The notes under the pieces are model-generated. The model saw nothing but the letters and a program-made list of their open reading frames with translations. It searched no databases and had not been told where the DNA came from. DNA of 64,000 nt from Pseudomonas anatoliensis (GTDB lineage: Bacteria; Pseudomonadota; Gammaproteobacteria; Pseudomonadales; Pseudomonadaceae). Position 1 is the stretch's first letter. Each line of letters opens with the position of its first letter. Shown one piece after another: positions 42,250-51,203 of this stretch. Position numbers and translations under genes: made by a program. The DNA lies in contig NZ_JACVHC010000008.1 in the NCBI RefSeq assembly GCF_017976235.1, positions 248,001 to 312,000 of the forward strand, given 5' to 3'.

Positions 42250-42301
42250 GAGCACTCAGTGAGAGAGGAGGGGCGCGCTCGGTTGGCCGCGCCCGCCAGG
42301 G

Positions 42302-44239
42302 TTACTGATTGAGGCGCGTGTCGATCAGGCCTTGCACCACGCTCGGATCGGCCAGGGTCGATGTGTCACCGAGGCTGTCGAGTTCGTTGCAGGCGATCTT
42401 GCGCAATATGCGCCGCATGATCTTGCCTGAGCGGGTTTTCGGCAAGGCCGGCGCCCACTGGATCAGATCCGGTTTGGCGAAGCTGCCGATCTCCTTGCTG
42501 ACGTGGGCCAGCAGTTCTTTTTTCAATTCATCGCCGGGCTCGGTGCCGTTCATCGGTGTGACGAAGGCGTAAATGCCCTGGCCTTTGACGTCATGTGGGT
42601 AACCGACCACCGCGGCCTCGGCGATGCTGTTGTGCAGCACCAGCGCGCTTTCCACTTCGGCGGTGCCGATTCGATGGCCGGAAACGTTGATCACATCGTC
42701 GATACGTCCGGTGATCCAGTAATCGCCGTCCTCGTCGCGGCGGGCGCCGTCGCCGGTGAAGTAGTAGCCGGGGTAGGGCTTGAAGTAGGTATCGACCATC
42801 CGTTGCGGGTCGCCGTAGACACTGCGGATCTGCCCCGGCCAGCTTGATTTTATGGCGAGCACGCCGCTGCCGGCGCCTTTGATCTCCTTGCCGTGTTCAT
42901 CGAGAAGCACCGGTTGCACGCCGAACATCGGTTGCGTGGCGCAGCCTGGCTTGATCCGCTGCGCGCTGACCAAGGGGCTGAGCATGATGCCGCCAGTCTC
43001 GGTCTGCCACCAGGTATCGACGATGGGGCAGCGTTGTTCGCCGACCACGTTGAAATACCATTCCCACGCTTCCGGGTTGATCGGCTCACCGACGCTGCCG
43101 AGTAATCTGAGGCTTTGTCGGGAAGTTTCCTTCAGCGGTTCGGCACCTTCGCGCATCAACGCGCGCAGTGCCGTCGGTGCGGTGTAGAAGATATTGACCT
43201 TGTGCTTGTCGATGACCTGCCAGAAGCGCGAGCTGCTCGGATAGCTCGGCACGCCTTCGAACATCAGCGTGGTCGCGCCATTGGCCAGTGGTCCGTAGAC
43301 AATGTAGCTGTGGCCGGTCACCCAGCCGACGTCGGCCGTGCACCAGAACACTTCGCCGTCGCGGTAATCGAGCACATATTTGAAGGTCATCGCCGCTTGC
43401 AGCAGATAGCCGCCGGTGGTGTGCAGCACCCCTTTGGGTTTGCCGGTGCTACCGGAGGTGTAGAGGATGAACAGCGGGTCTTCGGCGTCCATTGGTTCTG
43501 GTGGGCAATCGTCGCTGACGTCGCGCACGGCCTGGTGATACCAAAGGTCTCGGCCCTCGACCCAATCGACCTTGCCTTGCGTGCGCTCGACCACGATGAC
43601 AGTGCTGACATCCGGGCAACTTTGCAGGGCTTTGTCGACGTTGCTTTTCAGCGGCACGAATTTGCCCCCGCGCACGCCTTCGTCGGCGGTGATCACGGTG
43701 CGGCAGTCGGCATCAAGGATACGGTCGCGCATGGAGTCAGGGGAAAAGCCGCCAAACACCACCGAGTGAACGGCGCCGATTCGGGTGCAGGCGAGCATGG
43801 CGTAAGCGGCCTCGGGAATCATCGGCATGTAGATGCACACCCGATCGCCTTTCTTCACGCCACGGCTTTTCAGCACGTTGGCCAGTCGGCAGACGTGATG
43901 ATGGAGTTTTTTGTAAGTGATTTGCGCCGATTCGGCAGGGTCGTCGCCTTCCCAGAGCAACGCGGTCTGATCGCCGCGCTGTGCAAGGTGACGGTCGATG
44001 CAGTTGTAACTGACATTCAGCTTACCGCCGGCAAACCAGGCGGCTTCACCGGTTTTCAGGTCGTAGCGCTGAACGGTCTGCCACGGCGTGCTCCAGTCGA
44101 GGAAGCGCGTGGCCTGTTCGGCCCAGAAGGTGCTGGGGTGTTCAATGGATTCGCGGTACAGGCGCTGATAGTCGTCCTGACTCAACTGAGCAGCCCGGCG
44201 GACGGCATCGGCTTGGGGGAACGTGCTGATATCGAACAT
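42302..44239 (-). CDS. acs: Acetyl-CoA synthetase
   Basis: AMP-forming acetate:CoA ligase. 645 residues. ANL-family motifs: ILYTSGSTGKPKGVLHTTGGYLL (P-loop), DTWWQTETGGIM, YYFTGDGARRDEDGDYWITGRIDDVINVSGHRIG (hinge), and PKTRSGKIMRRILRK with the catalytic lysine K606, the site controlled by acetylation in this family. The acetate-pocket tryptophan is in DTWWQTETGG. Followed on the genome by pgi with a REP pair between. In P. aeruginosa an acs gene sits beside pgi in the same way. In pseudomonads the gene is commonly under CbrAB/ErdR-type control; nothing in the sequence proves that here. Confidence 0.96.
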   Translation of the reverse strand: MFDISTFPQADAVRRAAQLSQDDYQRLYRESIEHPSTFWAEQATRFLDWSTPWQTVQRYDLKTGEAAWFAGGKLNVSYNCIDRHLAQRGDQTALLWEGDDPAESAQITYKKLHHHVCRLANVLKSRGVKKGDRVCIYMPMIPEAAYAMLACTRIGAVHSVVFGGFSPDSMRDRILDADCRTVITADEGVRGGKFVPLKSNVDKALQSCPDVSTVIVVERTQGKVDWVEGRDLWYHQAVRDVSDDCPPEPMDAEDPLFILYTSGSTGKPKGVLHTTGGYLLQAAMTFKYVLDYRDGEVFWCTADVGWVTGHSYIVYGPLANGATTLMFEGVPSYPSSSRFWQVIDKHKVNIFYTAPTALRALMREGAEPLKETSRQSLRLLGSVGEPINPEAWEWYFNVVGEQRCPIVDTWWQTETGGIMLSPLVSAQRIKPGCATQPMFGVQPVLLDEHGKEIKGAGSGVLAIKSSWPGQIRSVYGDPQRMVDTYFKPYPGYYFTGDGARRDEDGDYWITGRIDDVINVSGHRIGTAEVESALVLHNSIAEAAVVGYPHDVKGQGIYAFVTPMNGTEPGDELKKELLAHVSKEIGSFAKPDLIQWAPALPKTRSGKIMRRILRKIACNELDSLGDTSTLADPSVVQGLIDTRLNQ

Positions 44240-44287
44240 GACGGTTCCTTATTCTTGTTGTGCGACAAGAGGGGAGCTGTACGACTC

Positions 44288-44372
44288 GTGCAGGAGCTGC
44301 CGAAGGCTGCGATCTTTTGATCTTGTTTTTAAGATCAGATCAAAAGACCGCAGCCTTCGGCAGCTCCTACAC
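44288..44372. repeat. REP pair, GTAGGAGCTGCCGAAGGCTG family
   Basis: Inverted pair upstream of acs; the right arm has GACCGCAG instead of GATCGCAG. The rest of the 44240-44467 gap has no gene. The acs promoter must lie in 44240-44290 or on the far side of the repeat. Confidence 0.88.
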
Positions 44373-44467
44373 AGATCGTGTACGCCACCGATTCTGCGAT
44401 TAGCCCGGTGCCGTGGAACTGTCGATGTTGCAAGCTGTAGGGGCAGGCAAACCGCCCCTTCAGCCTA

Positions 44468-46132
44468 TCACCCGCGGTGACGACCGCGGAAGTAGTTGAT
44501 CAAGCCCTGGGTAGACGGATCGTCAGCGTTGGTTTCGTCGCTGCCGACCAGGCGGTTGTAAACGCCCTTACCCAATTCCTTGCCCAGTTCCACGCCCCAC
44601 TGGTCAAAGGCGTTGATGCCCCAGACCACGCTTTGCACAAACACTTTGTGCTCATACATGGCCACCAGCGCGCCGAGACGACGCGGGCTGATGCGTTCGA
44701 CCACAAGGGTGTTGCTCGGACGGTTGCCCGGGATCACCTTGTGCGGAGCAATTTGGTGCACCTGCTCCTCGCTCATGCCCTTGTCGCGCAATTCGGCTTC
44801 GGCTTCCGGCAGGGTCTTGCCGAGCATCAGCGCCTGGCTCTGCGACAGGCAGTTGGCGTACAGCCACTGATGGTGGTCGGACACCGGGTTGAAGCTGACG
44901 ATTGGCACGATGAAGTCGGCCGGGATCAGTTGGCTGCCTTGGTGCAACAGCTGGTGGTAGGCGTGCTGACCGTTGCAGCCGACGCCGCCCCAGATCACCG
45001 GGCCGGTATCAGTCGAGACCGGAGTACCGTCCTGACGCACGCTCTTGCCGTTGGACTCCATGTCCAGTTGCTGCAAGTGCTTGGTGATGTTGCGCAGGTA
45101 GTGGTCGTACGGCAGAATCGCGTGGCTTTGCGCGCCCCAGAAGTTGCCGTACCACACGCCGAGCAGCGCCAGCAGCACTGGCATGTTCTGTTCGAACGGC
45201 GCGGTCTGGAAATGCTGGTCCATGGTGTAGGCACCGGACAGCAGTTCCTTGAAGTTGGACATGCCGATGGCCAGGGCAATCGGCAAACCGATGGCCGACC
45301 ACAGCGAGTAACGGCCGCCAACCCAGTCCCACATCGGGAAGATGTTTTCTTCACGAATGCCGAACGCCACGGCAGCGGCGTTGTTGCTCGAGACAGCGAT
45401 GAAGTGACGATACAGCTCGGCTTCCGAACCACCCTGAGCCAGATACCAGGCGCGTGCGGCCTGAGCGTTTTTCAGGGTTTCGAGGGTGTTGAACGACTTC
45501 GACGAAACGATGAACAGCGTGGTTTCGGCGCGCAGCTTTTGCGTCAGTTCATGGAACTCGCTGCCGTCGATGTTCGCCAGATAGTGGCAACGCACGCCTT
45601 TTTGCGCGTAGGACAGCAAGGCTTCGGACACCAGCTCTGGGCCGAGGAACGAGCCACCGATGCCGATGTTGACCACGTCAGTGATCGGCTTCTCGGTGTA
45701 ACCACGCCATAGACCGTCGTGGATGCGGCCGACCAGATCGGTGATCTGGTTCAGCACCTTGTGCACTTCCGGCATCACGTTGACGCCGTTGACCGACAGC
45801 TTGTCGCCGACCGGACGGCGCAGGGCGGTGTGCAGCGCAGGGCGCTGTTCGGACGTATTGACGATTTCGCCGTCGAACAACGCTTTGATCGCGCCCTTCA
45901 GATCGACTTCATTGGCCAGGCTCACCAGCAGATCGCGGGTCTGGGCGTTGATCAAATTCTTCGAATAATCGAGAAACAGCCCGCAGCTGCTGAGGGTGAA
46001 CTGATTGAAGCGCTGCGGATCGGCGTTAAAGGCTTCGCGCATGCTGAAATCCTGCATGGCTTGGCGGTGATCTTTCAACGCTTGCCAGGCGGGCAGAGCG
46101 GTAACGTCTTGAGGATTGAGGTAATACGCCAT
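44468..46132 (-). CDS. pgi: Glucose-6-phosphate isomerase
   Basis: Interconverts glucose-6-phosphate and fructose-6-phosphate. ATG at 46132 gives MAYYLNPQDVTALPAWQALKDH, matching the family; the frame is open 90 bp further upstream but that part is not conserved in type. Signatures: VNIGIGGSFLGPELV, the sugar-phosphate loop SSKSFNTLETLKNA, GGRYSLWSAIGLPIAL and the C-terminal GINAFDQWGVELGKELG. Pseudomonads lack phosphofructokinase, so the enzyme works mostly toward hexose phosphates for polysaccharides and the Entner-Doudoroff cycle. 554 residues. Confidence 0.97.
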   Translation of the reverse strand: MAYYLNPQDVTALPAWQALKDHRQAMQDFSMREAFNADPQRFNQFTLSSCGLFLDYSKNLINAQTRDLLVSLANEVDLKGAIKALFDGEIVNTSEQRPALHTALRRPVGDKLSVNGVNVMPEVHKVLNQITDLVGRIHDGLWRGYTEKPITDVVNIGIGGSFLGPELVSEALLSYAQKGVRCHYLANIDGSEFHELTQKLRAETTLFIVSSKSFNTLETLKNAQAARAWYLAQGGSEAELYRHFIAVSSNNAAAVAFGIREENIFPMWDWVGGRYSLWSAIGLPIALAIGMSNFKELLSGAYTMDQHFQTAPFEQNMPVLLALLGVWYGNFWGAQSHAILPYDHYLRNITKHLQQLDMESNGKSVRQDGTPVSTDTGPVIWGGVGCNGQHAYHQLLHQGSQLIPADFIVPIVSFNPVSDHHQWLYANCLSQSQALMLGKTLPEAEAELRDKGMSEEQVHQIAPHKVIPGNRPSNTLVVERISPRRLGALVAMYEHKVFVQSVVWGINAFDQWGVELGKELGKGVYNRLVGSDETNADDPSTQGLINYFRGRHRG

Positions 46133-46519
46133 CGCTGCGGTTTTCCTTTTTACTTGAACGGCCTTTTGAACACTGAACAGGCCTGCACGCCATGTTTGGG
46201 CGTGGGCCAACTGCGTTGTCACGGTTTCTGGACACAGGGCGAATACAGTAAACCTCGCGCTGCAATCTGTCTTGACTTTGTCTGACCCGATCCCTGTACT
46301 TTTTTAACATCAGTAATGGGATTTGGCCGACAAAAGGGGAGGGAGGGGTATACCCGAAGTCTTCAAGAGCGGCAACAAACCTTGAAATGCAATCTTCACA
46401 ACGCCGGAAAACACTGTAGGAGTGAGCCTGCTCGCGATAGCGCACTGACGTTCAACAATGATGCTGAATGTCAGGTACTCATCGCGAGCAGGCTCACTCC
46501 TACAGGGGGGGCGGTGTTT
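46133..46519. other. Intergenic region between pgi and panC, no gene seen
   Basis: 387 bp. It holds the upstream region of pgi and a REP pair at 46415-46504. In P. aeruginosa panD (aspartate decarboxylase) is found between panC and pgi, but I find no frame here that reads like PanD. Confidence 0.7.
46415..46504. repeat. REP pair, GTAGGAGTGAGCCTGCTCGC family
   Basis: Two inverted copies of GTAGGAGTGAGCCTGCTCGC plus GAT around a spacer of about 40 bp. Same family as the pair at 56790-56879. It ends 16 bp past the panC stop. Confidence 0.9.
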
Positions 46520-47380
46520 TCAGACAGGACTATCGAGATTCAGGTGCAGGTTATCGATCAATCGCGTAGTACCGAGGAACGCCGCCACCAGAATCACCAG
46601 ATCACGGTCTTCAGCCGCGGCCGGACGCAAGGTCACGGCGTGGCGGATTTCCAGATAGTCCGGGCGCAGGCCAGCGGCTTCGAGCTGCTGCAGTTGCGCG
46701 CTGATCAGTGCCGGGAAATCCCGTTCACCTTGCTGAATCGACTCGGCAATCGTGCTCAGGGTGCGATAGACCACTGGGGCTACGGCGCGTTGTTCTTCGC
46801 TGAGGAAACCGTTGCGCGACGACAGTGCCAGGCCATCGTCAGCGCGGACTGTCGGTTCGCCGATGATCTGGATTGGCATGTTCAGGTCATGCACCAGCGC
46901 GCGGATCACCGCCAGTTGCTGGAAGTCCTTCTGACCGAAAATCGCCAGATCCGGCTGGACCATGTTGAACAGTTTGCTGACCACCGTCGCCACACCTTCG
47001 AAATGCCCCGGACGGCTGGCGCCGCACAGACCTTCGGAAAGTTGCGGCACGCTGACCCGGGTTTGCCCGGCCATGCCATCGGGATACATCTCTTCGACGG
47101 TCGGCGCGAACAGCAGCGAGCAACCGGCTTCCAGCAGTTTTTCCTGATCCGCCGCGAGGGTGCGCGGGTATTTGTCGAGGTCTTCGCCGGCGCCGAATTG
47201 CAGCGGGTTGACGAAAATGCTCGCGACCACGAAATCCACGCGTTGCGTGGCTTTGGTCACCAGCGCAACGTGGCCGCTGTGCAGGTTACCCATGGTCGGC
47301 ACGAAGCCGATGCGCTTGCCTTCGCTACGGGCGCGGGCTACAGCAGCGCGCAGTTCGCGTACGGTTTTGACGGTGTTCAT
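46520..47380 (-). CDS. panC: Pantothenate synthetase
   Basis: Joins pantoate and beta-alanine with ATP to give pantothenate. 286 residues. Class I-like nucleotide signature FVPTMGNLHSGHVALV (HxGH) at the N-terminus, then SIFVNPLQFGAGEDLDKYPRTL, GQKDFQQLAVIRALV and the KMSKS-equivalent LALSSRNGFLS. All match the family. Overlaps panB by 4 bp, so panB-panC form an operon. Confidence 0.97.
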   Translation of the reverse strand: MNTVKTVRELRAAVARARSEGKRIGFVPTMGNLHSGHVALVTKATQRVDFVVASIFVNPLQFGAGEDLDKYPRTLAADQEKLLEAGCSLLFAPTVEEMYPDGMAGQTRVSVPQLSEGLCGASRPGHFEGVATVVSKLFNMVQPDLAIFGQKDFQQLAVIRALVHDLNMPIQIIGEPTVRADDGLALSSRNGFLSEEQRAVAPVVYRTLSTIAESIQQGERDFPALISAQLQQLEAAGLRPDYLEIRHAVTLRPAAAEDRDLVILVAAFLGTTRLIDNLHLNLDSPV

Positions 47381-48177
47381 GCAGAGAATCCGTGTTCGAT
47401 GCCAGGAAACGTGACGGCTTTGACTTCGCTGACGTAGGCCTTGAGGGCCGAATCGATACTGTCCTGACCGTGCATGAAGTTTTTCACGAACTTGGGTACG
47501 CGGCCGGAGATCGACAGACCGAGCATGTCGTGCAGCACCAGGACCTGACCATCGGTAGCGCTGCCAGCGCCGATTCCGATGACCGGAATCTTCACTGCCT
47601 GACTGATTTCGGCAGCCAGTTCACTCGGTACGCATTCGAGCAGCAGCATCGCCGCACCAGCCTGTTCCAGCGAGATTGCGTCCGCACGCATCTGCCGCGC
47701 CTGGTTTTCATTGCGGCCCTGCACTTTATAGCCACCGAGAATGTTCACCGCTTGCGGCGTCAGGCCCATGTGCGCGCAGACCGGGATACCGCGTTCGGCA
47801 AGCAGACGGATCGACTCGGCCAGCCACAGCGCACCTTCGACCTTGATCATGTGCGCGCCGGCCTGCATCAGCATGGCGGCGTTGGTCATGGTTTGCTCAA
47901 GCGTGGCGTAGGCCATGAACGGCAGGTCGGCCATGATCAGGGCATCGCGATTGCCGCGTTTGACGCAGGCAGTGTGATAGGCCATTTCTGCGGTGGTCAC
48001 CGGCAGGGTGCTGTCGTGACCTTGCAGAACCATGCCGAGTGAGTCGCCCACCAGCAACACTTCGACACCGGCCTCGTTGCAGGCGTGGGCGAAAGTCGCG
48101 TCATAGCAGGTCAGCATGGTGATCTTTTCACCTTTCTGCTTGAGGCTCTGGAGCGTGGTCAGGGTGATGGCTGGCAT
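47377..48177 (-). CDS. panB: Ketopantoate hydroxymethyltransferase
   Basis: Transfers a hydroxymethyl group from methylene-THF to ketoisovalerate, the first step toward pantothenate. 266 residues. Family signatures: ITMLTCYDATFAHACNEAGVEVLLVGDSLGMVLQGHDSTLPVT at the N-terminus (metal-binding Asp in VGDSLG), MRADAISLEQAGAAMLLLECVPSELA, and IPVIGIGAGSATDGQVLVLHDMLG. Coupled to panC by ATGA. Separated from folK by 402 bp. Confidence 0.97.
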   Translation of the reverse strand: MPAITLTTLQSLKQKGEKITMLTCYDATFAHACNEAGVEVLLVGDSLGMVLQGHDSTLPVTTAEMAYHTACVKRGNRDALIMADLPFMAYATLEQTMTNAAMLMQAGAHMIKVEGALWLAESIRLLAERGIPVCAHMGLTPQAVNILGGYKVQGRNENQARQMRADAISLEQAGAAMLLLECVPSELAAEISQAVKIPVIGIGAGSATDGQVLVLHDMLGLSISGRVPKFVKNFMHGQDSIDSALKAYVSEVKAVTFPGIEHGFSA

Positions 48178-48579
48178 GTAAAAAATCCTCGTTCAGGCGC
48201 TCTGGAAACTACTGCGAGTAACGCGCGTGATTCTTTATCTACTCAGGCGCACGGTCTTTTGTCGTGCTTATAAGGCCTGGATTGCGCCCGTATGTGCCGG
48301 GTTGGCGGCAGCGGGACGCCTATAGTCGTGAGGAGCCAAGCGGAAGTCAATTGCGTGTGTTACCGCGTTGTTACGTGGGGAGTGTTACCGGCGTTACTGA
48401 TGCGATTCAGCGGCGCGGCGGGGCTGAATCAGAGAATTTTTGTCGGACAAAAATAGCGATGCCGCACGCTATCCATGTAGGAGCTGCCGAAGGCTGCGAT
48501 CTTTTGATCCTTGGGGTTTTAAAACAAGAGCAAGATCAAAAGATCGCAGCCTGCGGCAGCTCCTACAGGGGGATTTGCT
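48178..48579. other. 402-bp intergenic region between panB and folK, no gene seen
   Basis: The folK-distal half contains a REP pair (48476-48567). Before it is a 19-bp perfect palindrome around 48436-48454 (ATTTTTGTCGGACAAAAAT). The part next to panB should hold its promoter; I see no convincing sigma-70 pair. No coding potential of note. Confidence 0.65.
48476..48567. repeat. REP pair, GTAGGAGCTGCC family (mixed arms)
   Basis: Inverted pair whose left arm has the GCCGAAGGCTG version and right arm the GCCTGCGGCAG (GCCGCAGGC) version, so one mismatch exists in the stem. It lies 12 bp from the folK stop. Confidence 0.88.
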
Positions 48580-49065
48580 TCAGGCTTGGGGGAGGCGTTC
48601 GAGGCCGACGAAGGGGCAGGCTGCCAGCAGATCGGCGAGGCTGCGGCCATCGGCAAGGCGCAAATCGGCAGGAGCCAGCTCGGCCATCGGATACAGGACG
48701 AACGCGCGTTCCTGAATCTGGTAGTGCGGTACTTTCAGTCTTGGTTCGTCGATCAGTCGATCACCGAACAGCAGAATATCCAGATCCAGCGTGCGCGGAC
48801 CCCAGCGCTCAAGGCGTTCGCGGCCCTGATCGTTTTCGATGGCTTGCAGTGCGTCGAGCAGATCCAGCGGAGCTAACGTGCTGTCGAGCGCGGCGACCGC
48901 GTTGGTGTAACGCGGTTGGCCCGGCAGCAGCGAGTCGCTTTGATAGAACGCGGAAACGCCGACGAGTGCGGTCTGCGGCAACTGCCCCAGCGCGTCGACC
49001 GCGCTGCGCAATTGTTCGGCAGGGTCAGCGAGGTTGCTGCCCATACTGATGTAGATGCGTTCCAT
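48580..49065 (-). CDS. folK: 6-hydroxymethyl-7,8-dihydropterin pyrophosphokinase
   Basis: Pyrophosphorylates the pterin in folate synthesis. 161 residues. Start MERIYISMGSNLADPAEQLRSAVDALG, then the SAFYQSDSLLPGQPRYTNAVAALDS stretch, and the family signature ERWGPRTLDLDILLFGD (pterin and magnesium binding Asp pair in DLDIL). HYQIQERAFVLYPMAELAP is also typical. Three bases separate it from the pcnB stop, so it is probably co-transcribed with pcnB. Confidence 0.96.
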   Translation of the reverse strand: MERIYISMGSNLADPAEQLRSAVDALGQLPQTALVGVSAFYQSDSLLPGQPRYTNAVAALDSTLAPLDLLDALQAIENDQGRERLERWGPRTLDLDILLFGDRLIDEPRLKVPHYQIQERAFVLYPMAELAPADLRLADGRSLADLLAACPFVGLERLPQA

Positions 49066-49068
49066 GCC

Positions 49069-50469
49069 TTACTCGCCCGTGGCGCTCGGCGCACCGGCGC
49101 GCTTGCGCTTGGAACCGCCGCTGCGACGACGTTTGCGCGGCGCACCGCTGGCATCGTCACCCTTGCCACTGAGGTCGCGGATCATGTCGCGACGTTCGCT
49201 GTCGTTGGCGTCCTGATAGTCAGTCCACCATTCGCCCAGGCCGTCGGTCTGCTCACCGGCGCTTTCACGCAACAACAGGAAGTCGTAACCGGCGCGGAAG
49301 CGTGGGTTGTCGAGCAACAAATCGGCACGCTTGCCGCTACGCCGTGGCAGGCGTTCCTGCATGTCCCAGATTTCGCGGATCGGCATGGTGAAGCGCTTTG
49401 GAATCGCAATGCGCTGGCACTGTTCGGCGATCAGCTCGTGCGCGGCTTCCTGCATCGCCGGAATCGGCGGCATGCCACGCTCTTGCAGACGCAAAACGCG
49501 GGCCGGCAGGGCGGGCCACAGCATCGCGGCAAACAGGAACGCCGGGGTCACCGGTTTGTTCTGCTTGATGCGCAGGTCGGTGTTGGTCAGCGCTTCGCTG
49601 ATCAATGTGTGGGTGTAATCCGGGTTGTGATCCAGCGCGTCGGCACTGGCCGGGAACAGCGGGGCGAACAGTTGCAGATCGACCAGCATCTCGAAGGTGA
49701 TCGCACCGTGTCCGGAGAGGAACAGCTTGAGCACTTCTTCGAACAGGCGTGCCGAGGGAATCTCGCGCAACATCGGCGCCAGTTCGCGGATCGGCTGAAC
49801 GGTGTGTTTTTCGATGCCGAAATTGAGCTTGGCGGCGAAACGCACGGCCCGCAGCATGCGTACCGGGTCTTCCTGGTAACGCTGCTTTGGATCGCCAATC
49901 AGGCGGATCAGGTGATTGCGGATGTCGTGTACGCCATTGGCGTAATCGAGAATGCGCTCGCTGACCGGATCGTAATACAGGGCATTGATGGTGAAGTCGC
50001 GGCGTTGCGCGTCTTCTTCCAGGGTGCCGTAGACGTTGTCGCGCAGAATCCGGCCGCTTTCGTTACGCGAAGACTGGTTACTGTCTTCGTCGTCTTCGTT
50101 TACGGGGTGATTGGCGCGGAAGGTCGCGACTTCAATGATTTCGCGACCGAAATGGATATGCACCAGTTTGAAGCGACGGCCGATGATCCGCGCATTGCGG
50201 AATTCGGCGCGGACTTGCTCGGGAGTGGCGCTGGTGGCGACGTCGAAATCCTTGGGTGTGATACCCAAAAGCATGTCACGCACGCAACCGCCGACCAGAT
50301 AGGCCTGGTAACCGGCGCCCTGCAAGCGTTCGACAATGTTGACCGCGTAGCGGCTGAATTGCGTTTTCTGCAGCGAATGTTGACCGCTGTTGAGCACTTC
50401 AGGGGTGCTACGGATGTGTTGCGTACGACGCACGGGAGTTCGGAATGACTGGAACAACTTCTTCAGCAT
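49069..50469 (-). CDS. pcnB: Poly(A) polymerase I
   Basis: Adds A-tails to RNA 3' ends to mark them for decay. ATG at 50469 gives MLKKLFQSFRTPVRRTQHIR. The nucleotidyltransferase core reads AYLVGGCVRDMLLGITPKDFDVATSATPEQV with the DFDV catalytic aspartates; the flexible-loop and RRDFTINALYYD motifs and the RNA-binding RVRMLRAVRFAAKLNF-type stretch follow. The basic C-terminal tail (APRKRRRSGGSKRKRAG) is typical of gammaproteobacterial PcnB. 466 residues. It lies just downstream of crcZ, the conserved Pseudomonas order. Confidence 0.96.
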   Translation of the reverse strand: MLKKLFQSFRTPVRRTQHIRSTPEVLNSGQHSLQKTQFSRYAVNIVERLQGAGYQAYLVGGCVRDMLLGITPKDFDVATSATPEQVRAEFRNARIIGRRFKLVHIHFGREIIEVATFRANHPVNEDDEDSNQSSRNESGRILRDNVYGTLEEDAQRRDFTINALYYDPVSERILDYANGVHDIRNHLIRLIGDPKQRYQEDPVRMLRAVRFAAKLNFGIEKHTVQPIRELAPMLREIPSARLFEEVLKLFLSGHGAITFEMLVDLQLFAPLFPASADALDHNPDYTHTLISEALTNTDLRIKQNKPVTPAFLFAAMLWPALPARVLRLQERGMPPIPAMQEAAHELIAEQCQRIAIPKRFTMPIREIWDMQERLPRRSGKRADLLLDNPRFRAGYDFLLLRESAGEQTDGLGEWWTDYQDANDSERRDMIRDLSGKGDDASGAPRKRRRSGGSKRKRAGAPSATGE

Positions 50470-50635
50470 GGGATGCACTGTTTGAAGGAATGTTCGGCCA
50501 TACCAAAGAATGACCGCATGATGGGCGCAGATTCTAGCATTTAGTCAGGGGATGGTGTAGGAGACAGCCGATTTGCCGTGCAAGTCGCGGGCTACAGGCT
50601 TCTGACGCTATGAAAACGGGGATTTTTACAGAAGG

Positions 50636-51006
50636 GAGAAACTACAAGGGGAGCCGAAGCTCCCCAAGAAAGTAGTTGCGTGCTCTTTTTATTGTTGATT
50701 CGGGCTTCTTGTTTTTGTTGAGTGCCCTCGCCATGAAGCTTTTCCTTCATGACCCTCCCAATCGGGAGCCAAGAGCAAACGGATTGCTTTGGTCGCTGAA
50801 TTGCAGTGATCTCTCGATCCAACCAGTACAGGCTCTGTCTTAGGACAGTTTTTGTTGTTCTCGGCCTGGTCGTGGGGCAAGCCCCAAATACAACGCCTCT
50901 CCAAAAGAATCAGTTAGCTGCGCCTCTCGCCGTCTTGTTTTTATTGTGCGTGAGTCGATTCGTCTTATTTTTATTGTCTTGTGCATTGCTTGTTATTGTT
51001 CTTGTA
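50636..51006 (-). ncRNA. crcZ: CrcZ small regulatory RNA
   Basis: sRNA that relieves catabolite repression by binding Hfq/Crc. It lies between cbrB and pcnB, the conserved crcZ locus. A perfect sigma-54 promoter (51017-51032) predicts a start near 51006 and a hairpin at 50648-50665 predicts the end, giving about 370 nt, close to the size I recall for P. putida CrcZ. Read on the minus strand, it has six A-rich AAnAAnAA motifs, including AACAATAACAA near 51000-50990, AATAAAAATAA near 50970, AATAAAAACAA near 50940, AACAACAAAAAC near 50853, AACAAAAACAA near 50714 and AACAATAAAAA near 50690. Short open frames across it are not believed to be coding. Confidence 0.92.
50648..50665 (-). terminator. 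3' hairpin of crcZ
   Basis: Stem GGGGAGC / GCTCCCC with a four-base loop (TTCG on the RNA strand), followed on the minus strand by a weak T-rich tail (TTGTAGTTT). Confidence 0.75.
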
Positions 51007-51016
51007 CCAAACATAT

Positions 51017-51032
51017 AGCAGGGGGCGTGCCA
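51017..51032 (-). promoter_or_regulatory. Sigma-54 promoter of crcZ
   Basis: On the minus strand TGGCACGCCCCCTGCT: -24 TGGCAC and -12 TGC with GG and GC 12 bp apart, a near-perfect consensus. CbrB, encoded just upstream on the same strand, is the known activator of crcZ. Confidence 0.92.
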
Positions 51033-51090
51033 ACTTTTGCGAGGCCCAATAAAACAAGGGGTTAGGTCGATATAACCGTTTTGTCGGGAC

Positions 51091-51129
51091 GAAAAAAAGC
51101 CGGGGTTTCGTTACCGATAACCCCGGCTT
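51091..51129 (-). terminator. Terminator after cbrB
   Basis: An 11-bp perfect stem AAGCCGGGGTT / AACCCCGGCTT with an 11-base loop and, on the minus strand, seven T after the stem. It separates cbrB from crcZ so that crcZ depends on its own promoter. Confidence 0.88.
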
Positions 51130-51203
51130 CTGTTACGTGAATGGACTGAGGTAACAGTTTTTTCACATCTTCAAACGTTACCCGCACACTCGACAGGTAA
51201 CGT

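Noticed and set aside
11649..48567. Repeated GTAGGAGCTGCC units as a CRISPR array or insertion-sequence ends
   Set aside because: They are isolated inverted pairs at different loci, not regularly spaced direct repeats, and no cas or transposase gene is present.
48916..50448. 510-codon frame antisense to folK/pcnB
   Set aside because: It runs across the opposite strand of two certain genes and their junction.
50592..51018. Three frames of 70-76 codons between pcnB and cbrB
   Set aside because: They lie over crcZ on both strands, have no family likeness, and the region has sRNA signals instead.
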